Below are positions 1-7,751 of a DNA stretch of 11,571 bases, in pieces. Source of the stretch: Eimeria necatrix (Eukaryota > Apicomplexa > Conoidasida > Eucoccidiorida > Eimeriidae). How positions within the stretch are numbered: the stretch's first letter is position 1; each line of letters begins with the position of its first letter. The stretch is taken from contig NW_013654316.1 of the NCBI RefSeq assembly GCF_000499385.1, forward strand, positions 17,501-29,071, in the 5' to 3' direction. Both the position numbers and the translations under genes were made by a program. Below the pieces are notes generated by a model. That model was not told the DNA's origin. It did no database searches and worked only from the letters and a program-made list of their open reading frames with translations.

Positions 1-12
1 TGACATCCTCGA

Positions 13-71
13 GGGTTTAGGGTTTAGGGTTTAGGGTTTAGGGTTTAGGGTTTAGGGTTTAGGGTTTAGGG
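13..71 (+). repeat. Interstitial telomere-like TTTAGGG array
   Basis: About eight perfect tandem copies of GGGTTTA, ending in a degenerate GGGTCTGGGG. TTTAGGG is the telomere-type heptamer of coccidia. The array is short, starts after 12 bases of unique sequence and is followed by complex sequence, so it is interstitial and not a chromosome end. Confidence 0.95.
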
Positions 72-189
72 TCTGGGGCGCCGGGCCCACGGGCTGCAGT
101 ATGAATGGGGCCTTGAGCCTTTTATGGCTCAAGAAAAGCTAAGGAAGCTTCAGAGCGCTGCAGCAGCAGCAGCAGCAGCAGCAGCAGCC

Positions 190-223
<34 letters not shown>

Positions 224-723
224 GCCCCACAGCGGGGCGCTGCTGGTCTCCGCTGCCTTCCACAAGAAGGCGGGAGCCTCAGCAGCAGCAAATAAACCCC
301 AAACGCCAAAAAGCCAAGAATGAATAGCAGCAAGCAGCAGCAGCAGCAGCAGCAGCTGCTGCTGCTGCTGCTGCAGCAGAGACATGGGTCTTCTTAGCGG
401 GCTGCATGCGCGAGCTGCTTCTGCAGCAGCAGCAGCTGCAGCAGCAGCGGCAGTGGCTGCTGCTGCAGCTGCTGCTGCACACTTCGCGTTGACTTTCTGC
501 TGTGTGTTTGCTGTTTCTTACACCTCGCGCGGCTGCTGCTGCTGCTGCTGCTGCTGCTGCAGCTGCTGCTGCAGCAAACTGGGCCCTGCCTGTCTCTGTC
601 TCCCTCGTCTCGCCCTGTCTCTTCTTCCCTAAAGGGGGCCCCTGTACCCAACTGTACCCTAAAAGCCCGGGGGGCCCCCTGTGCTGCTTTGGGGGCCCCT
701 GGGGGCCCCTCTTATGGCCTGCA
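72..723 (+). other. Repeat-rich region upstream of first supported exon
   Basis: This stretch holds CAG/CTG tracts at about 161-218, 335-375, 421-478 and 537-575, separated by short unique pieces. Two ATGs open short Ala-rich frames: 124 (beginning MAQEKLRKLQS) and 384 (beginning MGLLSGLHARA). Neither has a clear splice donor linking it to the exon downstream, so I do not call them genes; either could be a 5' exon or lie in the 5' UTR. Polypyrimidine-rich sequence at 575-630 precedes the GGGGCCCC-rich start of the exon at 724. Confidence 0.5.
335..375 (+). repeat. CAG-to-CTG inverted palindrome
   Basis: A run of seven CAG units switches at 355/356 to about six CTG units, giving a near-perfect inverted repeat with no spacer. 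Single strands could fold into a long hairpin. Similar switch points recur at about 430-478, 5636-5667, 5736-5780 and 7124-7151. Confidence 0.9.
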
Positions 724-797
724 ATGGCTGCGCCGACGGGGGCCCCCGGGGCCCCCCAGGGGCCCCCAGCGCTGCAAGGGGGGCCCCCCTCGGCTGA

Positions 798-844
<47 letters not shown>

Positions 845-1116
845 CCCCTGCTGCAGCTGCAGCTCCTGCAGAGGCGGCCGGCGGTGCTGCTCCTGCTGCT
901 GCAGCACCCGCTGCTGCAGCACCCGCTGCTGCGGCACCCGCTGCTGCGGCTCCTGCTGCTGCGTCTCCCGTTGCTGCTGCTGCTCCCGTTGCTGCTGCTG
1001 CTCCTGCTGCTAACGTGGGAGCTGCTGCAGACAGGCCCCCCGAGGCCTATCCTGCTGCTGCAGCGGGGGCCCCTCTAGGGGGGCCCCCTGCTGCCCTTTG
1101 TCCGCTGCCTGCAGCA

Positions 1117-1166
<50 letters not shown>

Positions 1167-1640
1167 CCCTTTGGGGGCCCCCTGCGGATCTGGGGGGCCC
1201 CCATACTCAGAGGCACTGGGGGCCCCAGTACCCTCTAGCTCAGTCTATACCCCTGTGGCTGTGGGGGCCCCCGCGGGGGCCCCGCACTTCTCGACCCCTC
1301 TGGGGGCCCCCCTAGGGGCCCCCATGGGGGCCCCCGTGGGGGTCCCTGTGGGGGGGGCCCCCCTAGGGGCCCCCATGGGGGCCCCCTATATGGTTTCTTC
1401 TTATGTGCCCTATGGGTACAGCTGGGGGGCCCCCGGGGGGCCCCCAGGGGCCCCCTATTGGCAGCACTATGCAGCAGCAGCAGCACCGTTTGCAGCAGCA
1501 CAGATGTATGCTGCCCCGGTGGCGCCCTTCCCGCTGCAGCAGCAGCAGCAGCAGCAGCAGCCGCTGCAGCAGCAGCAGCAGCAGCCAGAGCTGCAGCCAG
1601 GGAGCTCTGTGAGTCGTCTGCGGGAGGCAGGGCTGGGGTG

Positions 1641-1680
<40 letters not shown>

Positions 1681-1742
1681 GGCAGCACAGCCTGCACTGC
1701 AGCTGCAGCAGAGAGTCCAACCCTCCAAATTTCCCATGTATA

Positions 1743-1780
<38 letters not shown>

Positions 1781-1894
1781 AGGTACCTTGGCACGTTCCT
1801 GCTGCTGCTGCTGCTGCTGCTCTGACCCGCGCGGGGGCCCTCGCGGTGTCTCCTGAGCAGCAGCGCAGCAGCGCCTCCGGCGTTATTAGTGAAA
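724..1894 (+). CDS. Ala/Gly-Ala-Pro/Gln-rich protein exons (possible N-terminal part of the PUB-domain gene)
   Basis: Inferred exons: 724-1608 and 1783-1894. The ATG at 724 (context GCAATGGCT) starts a frame with poly-Ala blocks, then Gly-Ala-Pro triplets with changing fourth residue at about 1260-1390, a Tyr-rich stretch (residues YMVSSYVPYGYSW) and two poly-Gln runs. The first exon ends at a GTGAGT donor (1609). The intron ends in (CTG)n-CAG at 1782, and the next exon reads VPWHVPA followed by poly-Ala. That exon either ends at a GTGAGG donor (1895) or reads on into the telomere-like array and stops at TAG 1918-1920. With the donor, phase matches an acceptor at 2085 and the frame enters the transmembrane/PUB gene. 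I do not recognise a folded domain here. The composition is low-complexity, so expression is not proven. The frame is also open upstream to 493, so the true 5' end is uncertain. Confidence 0.45.
1744..1782 (+). repeat. (CTG)n-CAG tract at intron 3' end
   Basis: Twelve CTG units and a final CAG immediately precede the exon starting at 1783 (GTACCTTGG). The tract takes the place of a normal polypyrimidine tract and supplies the acceptor AG. Confidence 0.75.
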
Positions 1895-1899
1895 GTGAG

Positions 1900-1948
1900 G
1901 GTTTAGGGTTTAGGGTTTAGGGTTTAGGGTTTAGGGTTTAGGGTTTAG
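1900..1948 (+). repeat. Telomere-like TTTAGGG array at a putative 5' splice site
   Basis: About seven tandem GGGTTTA units. The array begins within four bases of a GTGAGG donor candidate at 1895, so in the spliced model it opens an intron of 191 bases (1895-2085). Without splicing, the array supplies an in-frame TAG at 1918-1920. Confidence 0.9.
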
Positions 1949-2041
1949 TTTTCGGGGCGTGGACCGTAGAGGCTGCTGCGAAGAGGCGCCGAAGGGTTCT
2001 CTGCTGCTCTCGCTGCCACTTACTGCTGCTGCTGCTGCTGT

Positions 2042-2083
<42 letters not shown>

Positions 2084-2108
2084 AGGGAGTCCCAACACGG
2101 CGTGGCAA

Positions 2109-2293
2109 ATGCTGCGGCGGCTGCTGCTTGCTGCTGCAAGGCTGCTGCTGCCTTCAGCGGTCTTCTTTGCTGCAGTAGCTGCTGCTGTGCTTCTCTGGGT
2201 AAGCTGCAGCAGCTGCTGCTGCTGCTTTTGCTGCAGCTCCTGCTGCTGCTGTTCAGTCCAACTGTTTCTGTGTGTCCATAGTGCTGCAGTTTC

Positions 2294-2337
<44 letters not shown>

Positions 2338-2550
2338 AGGATCACTTCCGGTGCCGCAGAAGGAACCGCAGCAGCAGCAACAAAGAAGCTGCTTCTGCTG
2401 CTGCAGCAGAAGAGGGCACTCTTAAGGCCGCCGCTGCTGCACAGCAGCAAGGGCAGCTGCTGCAGCAGCAGCAAGACCTCACGTTGCAGCTGCAGCAGCA
2501 GACAGAGGCCATCCGCGCCCTCTCAGACACGCTGAACTCCCTGCTGCTGC

Positions 2551-2591
<41 letters not shown>

Positions 2592-2671
2592 GAGCCTCTG
2601 CAGCAGCTCATGCTGCGCGATAGGTTGGCTGTGGTGCAGCCGCGGCTGGTAGAGGCCCCTGTTGAAGTCTC

Positions 2672-2723
<52 letters not shown>

Positions 2724-3252
2724 ACTGCCGCTGCTGCTGTGCCTGTTGAGGAGCCTGCCGTGGCAGCCGCAGCAGCAGCAGCAGCAGCAAAATCGGCACC
2801 AGACGCAGCAGCACGAGACTCAGCAGCAGCAGCAGCAGCAGCTGGCGAGCTGCAGGATGCAGAGGCAGCACATGCGTCTTCTGCAGCAGCAACAGCTGCC
2901 GCACTGCAAGCAGCAGCAGACTCAGCAGCAGCAGCAGCAGCAGCAGAAAAAGCTGAGCTGCAGCAAGCTGTTGCTGAATTCGCTGCTGCTTGCACAGAGC
3001 GTTTGGGCACTGGTGCCCGAAAGCCGCTGGGAACTTTGTTGGTAAGCTGCTGCTGCTGCTGCTGCTTTGCTGCTGCTGCGCTGCTGCTGCAGCGCTGCTG
3101 CTGCTGCAGCGCTGCTGCAGCGCTGCTGCTGCTGCAGCGCTGCTGCAGCGCTGCTGCTGCTGCTGCTTCGTTGGCAGCTGCAGCGGTTGAGGTCGTAAAG
3201 TGCAGTTTGATGGCCGCAGGTGCTGTAGCGGCCACGGGCCTCACGCTTCCTC

Positions 3253-3299
<47 letters not shown>

Positions 3300-5345
3300 A
3301 GCTGATGCTGAGGAATCTGCGCTCAGCAACAACGACGGAGGACCGCGTGCGCTACGGCCGCGTAAACCCCACAGCCCCGCGCTTTAAGGGTGAGACACGA
3401 TTCCACACGATTCCACTCGATCCCATACGATCCCACTCGATCCCACTCGATCCCACACGATCCCACACGATCCCACTCAATCTAAACACGATCCCACACG
3501 ATCCCACACGATCCCAACACGACCCCACACGATCCTAACACGATTCCACACGATCCCAGCGCGATCCCACACCCCCACAGGACCCAGCACTATCCCAACA
3601 CGATCCCACACGATCCCAACTCGATCCCAGTCGATCCCAACACGATCCCAGTCGATCCCAACACGATCCCCCAGGAAGATAAGGCTTTCTTCTGTAATAG
3701 AGAATCCTTTTGTCTTGTGGGGTTTATTTTATTTTATTTTGTTTTTTATTTCATTTTCTTTAATTAATTTATCTGTCTTTCCATTTGTTTTATCTTTTTA
3801 TTATTTAAAGAAGTTTATTTGGGGATTTATTTTGTTTCTCCAAGTATTCAATTTCTTTGATTTTATTTATTAAGTTTCTTTTAGGATTTAATTCTTTTTA
3901 TTTTATTATTTAATTTGCTCTTTTAATATCGAATTTGTCTATTCTATTTATTTAACTGATTTCTTTATTATTTAATTATTTTAATTTATTTAATTAGTTT
4001 CCTCATTATTTAATTATTTTAATTTAATTTGTTAATTAGTTTCTTTACTATTTAATTATTTTAATTTATTTAATTAGTTTCTTTACTATATAATTACTTT
4101 AATTTAATCAATTAGTTGCTTTATTATTTAATTATTTTAATTTATTTAATTAGTTTCTTTATTATTTAATTATTTTATTTTAATTTATTTTATTTTATTT
4201 TTATTTTTATTTTCAGAAAGATTCGCCGACGTCAAGTCCGAGGCTTTTCTTCTGCTGTCTCGCCTGGGCTTCCGCGAGGACTCTGGACTCCTCTACGTAA
4301 ACCCTAAACCCTAAACCCTAAACCCTAAGTTCTAAACCCTAAACCCTAAGTTCTAAACCCTAAACCCTAAACCCTAAACCCTCTTCTGAGCCAGAGCCGT
4401 GGGCCCTTGCCCGGCGGCCAAAGCCAGCGGCTCGCGCTGTTCGAATTTGAAATTAATTAATTTATTATTTTCCATTTCTTTTATTTATTTTGTTTTATTA
4501 TTTTATTTTATTTATTTGATTCTTTATTTTATTATTTCATTTGTTTTATTATTTTATTTATTTTATTTATTTTATTTATTTATTTCAATTGTCTTCTGTA
4601 AATGCGGGCCCGCTGGGCGCAGCAAGTCTTTTTGAAAGAAATTAAAATAAATTAAACTTCGTAATTAAATAAATGCATGCAAAGAATGTTTGGAATTAAA
4701 TAAAATAAATAAAAGTAAAGTTTTGCAATTAAATGCATGCATGCAGGGGGCTGCGGTGTACGTACAGCGCATCGCATGCTGCATGCAGGTGCATGCGTTT
4801 GCCTTTGGGGCTTTTTTGTTTCATTTTTTCCCTTTTTTTCCTTTTTCTTCTTTTTTTCTTTTTCTTTTTCTTTTTCTTTTTTCCTTTTTTGCCACTTCCA
4901 TTTGCAAATGCATGCAGAAATTGGGTGTCTGTACACCTGGTTGGCGCATGCAGCGGAGCTGCAGAATTGAATTCCTTTCATTTTTTCTTTGGGGCTTTTT
5001 CTGCTTCTCTTTTTGCTTCCGGGGCCCCACAAAGCTGCTGCTGCTGCTGCTGCTGCTGATGCTGCTGCTGCTGCTGCATGCGTTTGAGGTGTACAGACGT
5101 TCCAGGGGGACCTTGCCAAGGTGGCTGAGTGCTGCAAGCTGCTGGAAGCAGCGTTTGCTGCTGCTGCTGCTGCACCTCCTGCTGCACCTGCTGCTGCAGC
5201 TCCTGCTGCTGCAGCAGCTGCTTCAGAAAACAAAGATGCTCAAGGGGGGCCCCAAGGGGGCCCCCAAGAGACCCCCCTTGCTGCCAGCGGTGCTGCTGCC
5301 AGCAGCAGCACATGGCCGTCGCTGCTGCGGGAGCAACGAAACCCT

Positions 5346-5389
<44 letters not shown>

Positions 5390-6264
5390 AACAGCTGCTG
5401 CTGCTGCTGCAGAATCTGTGGCCCTAACGACCTCGCCTGAAACACTTGCTGATCCCTTAGATGAACAGAAGCTGAAGAAGCAAGAGCAGCAGCAGCAGCA
5501 GCAATTGCAGCAGCAGCAGCAGCAGCAGCAAGGACAGCAGCAGCAGCAGCAAGAGAATGAAAGTAACAGCGCTGCAAAGGCCGCGGCCTTGACTGAGGAC
5601 GAGATGATCGAAGCAGCAGCAGCAGCAACAAAGGCAGCAGCAGCAGCTGCTGCTGCTGCTGCTGCTGAGCCCATTGCTTTCCCGCTCTTCGCAACACCCA
5701 GTGACCCGGCTTCTGATGCAGACTCCACACACACTGCAGCAGCAGCAGCAGCAGCAGCTGCTGCTGCTGCTGCTGCTGCTGAAGAAGAAGAACCTCATGA
5801 GACCCAAGATGCTGCCGATCGCAGCAGCGACGCCGATGAAGGGAACGGAGGCAGCAGCAGCGCTGCAGCACCGAGCAGCAGCAGCAGCAACAGCAGCAGC
5901 AGCTCCTGCGGAAGCGGCAGCATTGCAAACGGCAGCAGCAGCAATAAGGGCGACTGCAGCAGCAGCAGCAACAGCAGCAACAGCAGCAGCAACTATGGAG
6001 GGGTAAGAAGAAGCTCCTGCTGCGATGTCCAGAGACGGGGTGCCCCCTGGGGCCCCGTGGCTCCTAGGCGCAGCAGCTTCATTCCCGGTGCTGCTGCTGC
6101 TGCTGGCAGCAGCAGCAGCAGCAGCCGCAGCAGCAGCAGCAGCAGCAGCCCACTGGTCGCCCTCCGACCTCCGTCGCCTGCAGCATACCTGCAGCAGCAG
6201 CAGCAGCAGCAGCAGGCGCGAACATCACCAGCAGACGTGCCGGAGTCGCATTGTCTGTACAGCT

Positions 6265-6301
<37 letters not shown>

Positions 6302-6401
6302 GCAGCAGCACAGGGGGGGCCCTCCTGTGCCCCCCGAAATATCCCAGGGGCCCTTTAGGGCCCCCTGGGGCCCCTCAAGGGCCCTGCAAGTATTGCCTTA
6401 G
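2109..6401 (+). CDS. Membrane-anchored PUB-domain protein, spliced
   Basis: Inferred exons: 2109-2198, 2340-3041, 3302-3389, 4217-4296 and 5106-6401 (751 residues). Donors are GTAAGC, GTAAGC, GTGAGA and GTAAAC, and all phases agree. Residues 1-30 form a hydrophobic anchor (LLLPSAVFFAAVAAAVLLW) followed by basic FRCRRRNR, which suggests a cytosolic C-terminus. Residues about 55-120 look coiled-coil-like and Gln-rich. Residues about 240-338 match the PUB pattern: Leu-rich start (GARKPLGTLL), RNL at 268-270, RVRYGRVN at 279-286, RFKERF, then LGF at 310-312, a strand ending LLY, and a last helix LAKVAECCKLLEAAF. PUB domains of peptide:N-glycanase and UBX proteins bind the p97/Cdc48 C-terminus, so a role at a p97-linked membrane quality-control site is an inference. 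The tail is Ala, Gln and Ser runs broken by acidic segments. Exon 5 may start at 5097 instead, and a donor at 6003 could end it early. The start may lie further upstream, because an acceptor at 2085 joins exons 724-1894 in frame. Confidence 0.65.
2199..2339 (+). other. Putative intron, 141 bases, CTG-rich
   Basis: It starts GTAAGC after the codon for Trp30 and ends in (CTG)n-CAG at 2339. Its length is divisible by three and it has no stop, so retention would insert Cys- and Leu-rich runs without breaking the frame. The jump from hydrophobic anchor to basic FRCRRRNR when it is removed favours splicing. Confidence 0.6.
2553..2721 (+). repeat. Two poly-Gln-coding (CAG)n tracts
   Basis: CAG runs at about 2553-2590 and 2673-2721 encode poly-Gln on either side of a unique segment reading EPLQQLMLRDRLAVVQPRLV. 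They lie in exon 2 of the PUB gene. Confidence 0.9.
3042..3301 (+). other. Putative intron, 260 bases, CTG/CAG-rich
   Basis: It begins GTAAG directly followed by CTG repeats, contains a block of GCTGCTGCAGC palindromes at 3070-3160, and ends in about 15 CTG units and CAG at 3301. Removing it joins GTLL to LMLRNL in phase 0, inside the PUB domain. Confidence 0.7.
3396..3671 (+). repeat. 10-bp minisatellite, CGATCCCACA type, inside an intron
   Basis: Roughly 25 units of 10-11 bases with the core CGATCCC and a variable ACA/ACT/AGT linker. It begins six bases after the GTGAGA donor at 3390 and ends where the AT-rich part of the intron starts. The host intron is 3390-4216, 827 bases. Confidence 0.9.
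3957..4190 (+). repeat. AT-rich minisatellite, about 38-42 bp period
   Basis: The motif AATTAGTTTCTTTATTATTT recurs with its AGTT(T/G)C core near 3996, 4038, 4076, 4114 and 4152, so spacings are 42, 38, 38 and 38. It lies in the 3' half of the 827-base intron, whose acceptor is TTATTTTCAG ending at 4216. The wider 3718-4213 stretch is T-rich. Confidence 0.85.
4300..4382 (-). repeat. Telomere-like CCCTAAA array at a putative 5' splice site
   Basis: About eleven AAACCCT units, two of them replaced by AAGTTCT variants at regular spacing (near 4327 and 4348). The array starts within the donor itself (GTAAACCCT at 4297). If the intron is not removed, the frame reads VNPKP and stops at TAA 4312-4314. 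Confidence 0.95.
4383..5105 (+). other. Rest of the large putative intron: AT-rich blocks, TGCATGC cluster, polypyrimidine tract
   Basis: The stretch holds a GC-rich island (4385-4440), a TTTAT-rich block (4446-4590), a second short GC-rich piece (4602-4628), and a T/C tract (4806-4890). A CTG tract (5035-5077) ends about 20 bases before the exon. Two acceptor candidates, TACAG at 5096 and TTCCAG at 5105, keep the same phase. I see no convincing separate exon. Confidence 0.55.
4673..4953 (+). promoter_or_regulatory. Cluster of TGCATGC motifs
   Basis: GCATGC cores occur near 4675, 4736, 4740, 4774, 4781, 4791, 4911 and 4947. TGCATGC is a known conserved regulatory motif in apicomplexan promoters, bound by ApiAP2 factors in Plasmodium and Cryptosporidium. 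Here it falls inside a putative intron, so it could be an internal promoter, an enhancer-like element or just a common genomic word. Confidence 0.4.
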
Positions 6402-6447
6402 TTTAGAAGCAACACAACTGCAGCAGGAAATCAAAACTCATACCATA

Positions 6448-6480
<33 letters not shown>

Positions 6481-6513
6481 TTGGTGTTGCTGCTGCTGTT
6501 GGTATTGCTGCTG

Positions 6514-6588
6514 CCGTTGCTGCTGCTGCTGCTGCTGCCGTTGCTGCTGCTGCTGCTGCTGCCGTTGCTGCTGCTGCTGCTGCTGCGC
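6514..6588 (+). repeat. 24-bp repeat CCGTTG(CTG)6
   Basis: CCGTTG recurs at 6514, 6538 and 6562, each followed by CTG units, so a 24-base higher-order unit is superimposed on the CTG tract. Upstream, 6449-6513 has irregular TTG and GTT variants. Confidence 0.85.
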
Positions 6589-6778
6589 GATTTGGAGACA
6601 TACAAAGAGAGTAGCGTAGCGGGAGGTGCCAAGTAAAGAAGCAAAACAGAAAAGATTAAAAAGAAATAAAAATGAAAAAATTAAAAATTAAAAATTAAAA
6701 AATTAAAAAAAGAAAAGACAAAAAAAGAAAAAAGAAAGGCCTAGGGCCTGCGGTCTAGGCTTTTGGCTCTGCAGGTCG

Positions 6779-6825
<47 letters not shown>

Positions 6826-6912
6826 AAGTTTGTTTCTGGTTGCAGCAGCAGCTGCTGCTGCAGGACGCAGCAGAAGCTGCAGGAGTCGCCTGGAAACGAC
6901 TCTTGTGCGCAT

Positions 6913-6946
<34 letters not shown>

Positions 6947-7328
6947 AGCAGGCCGGCCTTTGGCAGCAAGAGAAAAAGAGAACTAGAATGAGAAAAAAAG
7001 AGAAATAAAAACAGAAAATATTTTTTAAATCCGAAAGGAGATTAGAGAGCCCCAAGGCAGCACCTCAGGAAAAAGGAGTAAATGAAAAACATAAAAAGAA
7101 GAAGCAGCAGCGGCTTTCGTTTGCTGCTGCTGCAGCAGCAGCAGCAGCAGCACGTGCAGCAGGTGGAATTCACCTGCTTAAAGCAGAAGCAGGGTTCTTC
7201 TCGCTGCAGCAGCAGCAGCAGGGCACGGCGCTGCTGCTGCTGCCGCAGCAGCAGCAAATAGGAGTCCCATCTTGGCGGCAGCAAGCGACTTCTTGCTGCA
7301 GTAGCAGCAGCAGAACCAGCCAATACAA

Positions 7329-7351
7329 TTCTCCTGCCAGCAGCAGCAACA

Positions 7352-7390
<39 letters not shown>
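7329..7390 (+). repeat. (CAG)n tract upstream of the tRNA
   Basis: CAG units with a few CAA interruptions end nine bases before the tRNA-Glu gene. Confidence 0.9.
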
Positions 7391-7391
<1 letters not shown>

Positions 7392-7399
7392 AACAATCA

Positions 7400-7471
7400 T
7401 CCGCCGTAGTCTAGGTGGTTAGGATACGCGGCTCTCACCCGCGCGACCCGGGTTCAAGTCCCGGCGGCGGA
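7400..7471 (+). tRNA. tRNA-Glu (anticodon CTC)
   Basis: This decodes GAG codons in cytosolic translation. All parts of the cloverleaf are visible. Acceptor stem TCCGCCG (7400-7406) pairs fully with CGGCGGA (7465-7471). The D arm reads TAGTCTAGGTGGTTAGGA and contains the A box. The anticodon stem CGCGG/CCGCG (7427-7431, 7439-7443) encloses loop CTCTCAC, with anticodon CTC at 7434-7436. The T stem CCGGG/CCCGG encloses loop TTCAAGT, and the B box GGTTCAAGTCC is intact. The length is 72 bases with no intron and no encoded CCA, as usual for eukaryotes. It lies nine bases after a long CAG tract and is followed by a CTG tract. Confidence 0.97.
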
Positions 7472-7473
7472 AC

Positions 7474-7477
7474 TTTT
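7474..7477 (+). terminator. RNA polymerase III T-run terminator
   Basis: TTTT lies two bases after the discriminator of tRNA-Glu. A run of four T on the coding strand is the minimal Pol III stop signal. The next downstream sequence is CTG repeat. Confidence 0.7.
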
Positions 7478-7703
7478 GCTGCTGCATTTTGCTGCTGCTG
7501 CTGCTGCTGCCGCTGCTGCTGCTGCTGCTGCTGCTGCCGTTGCAGTTTCCTCTACCGCTGTTAGTGCTGCTGCCGTTGTTGCTGCTGCTCCTGTTGCTGA
7601 TGCTGTTGCTGCTCCTGTTGCGGCCGCTGCAGGAGCTACAACTGCTGCTATAGTTGTTGCTGCTGCATCTGCTGTTGCTGCTGTGTGCTGCTAATGCTGT
7701 TGC

Positions 7704-7751
<48 letters not shown>

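Larger units (their letters stand above)
6402..7399. other. Repeat-rich region with no supported gene
   Basis: Contents in order: degenerate CTG/TTG/CCG repeats (6449-6588), A-rich purine sequence (6637-6740), a (CTG)n tract (6778-6823), a short mixed piece (6824-6912), another CTG tract (6913-6950), A-rich sequence (6963-7105) and CAG tracts up to 7390. The A-rich blocks resemble T-rich introns on the minus strand. A minus-strand ATG at 7286 (MGLLF followed by poly-Ala) could be an exon, but no frame gives more than repeats, so I do not call a gene. Confidence 0.5.

Noticed and set aside
13..71. Chromosome end
   Set aside because: Only about 60 bases, preceded by unique sequence and matched by several internal blocks. 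It is interstitial.
124..327. Short frame starting MAQEKLRKLQS
   Set aside because: Plausible ATG but followed by poly-Ala and a stop, without a donor that connects to downstream exons. It may still be a 5' exon or upstream ORF.
2342..3244. 300-residue minus-strand open frame rich in Ala, Ser and Cys
   Set aside because: It is the mirror of the CAG/GCA codons of exon 2 of the PUB gene. Triplet repeats leave several frames open, and no family pattern is visible.
4297..4314. C-terminus VNPKP and stop read from the telomere-like array
   Set aside because: The stop would cut the PUB domain before its last helix, while a GTAAAC donor at the same place restores it in frame. Kept only as a possible intron-retention product.
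4399..4635. 78-residue hydrophobic plus-strand frame
   Set aside because: Its Phe/Ile/Leu/Tyr content comes from TTTATT-type intron sequence. No start context or homology.
6025..6636. 203-residue plus-strand frame with a leader-like start (MSRDGVPPGAPWLLG)
   Set aside because: It overlaps the Ser/Gln-rich tail of the PUB gene in another frame and ends in a long Leu run read from CTG repeats. There is no independent support, although a donor at 6003 leaves some doubt.
7476..7694. Ala/Val-rich frame after the tRNA
   Set aside because: Degenerate GCT repeats, no start context, no splice signals, and immediately downstream of a Pol III gene.
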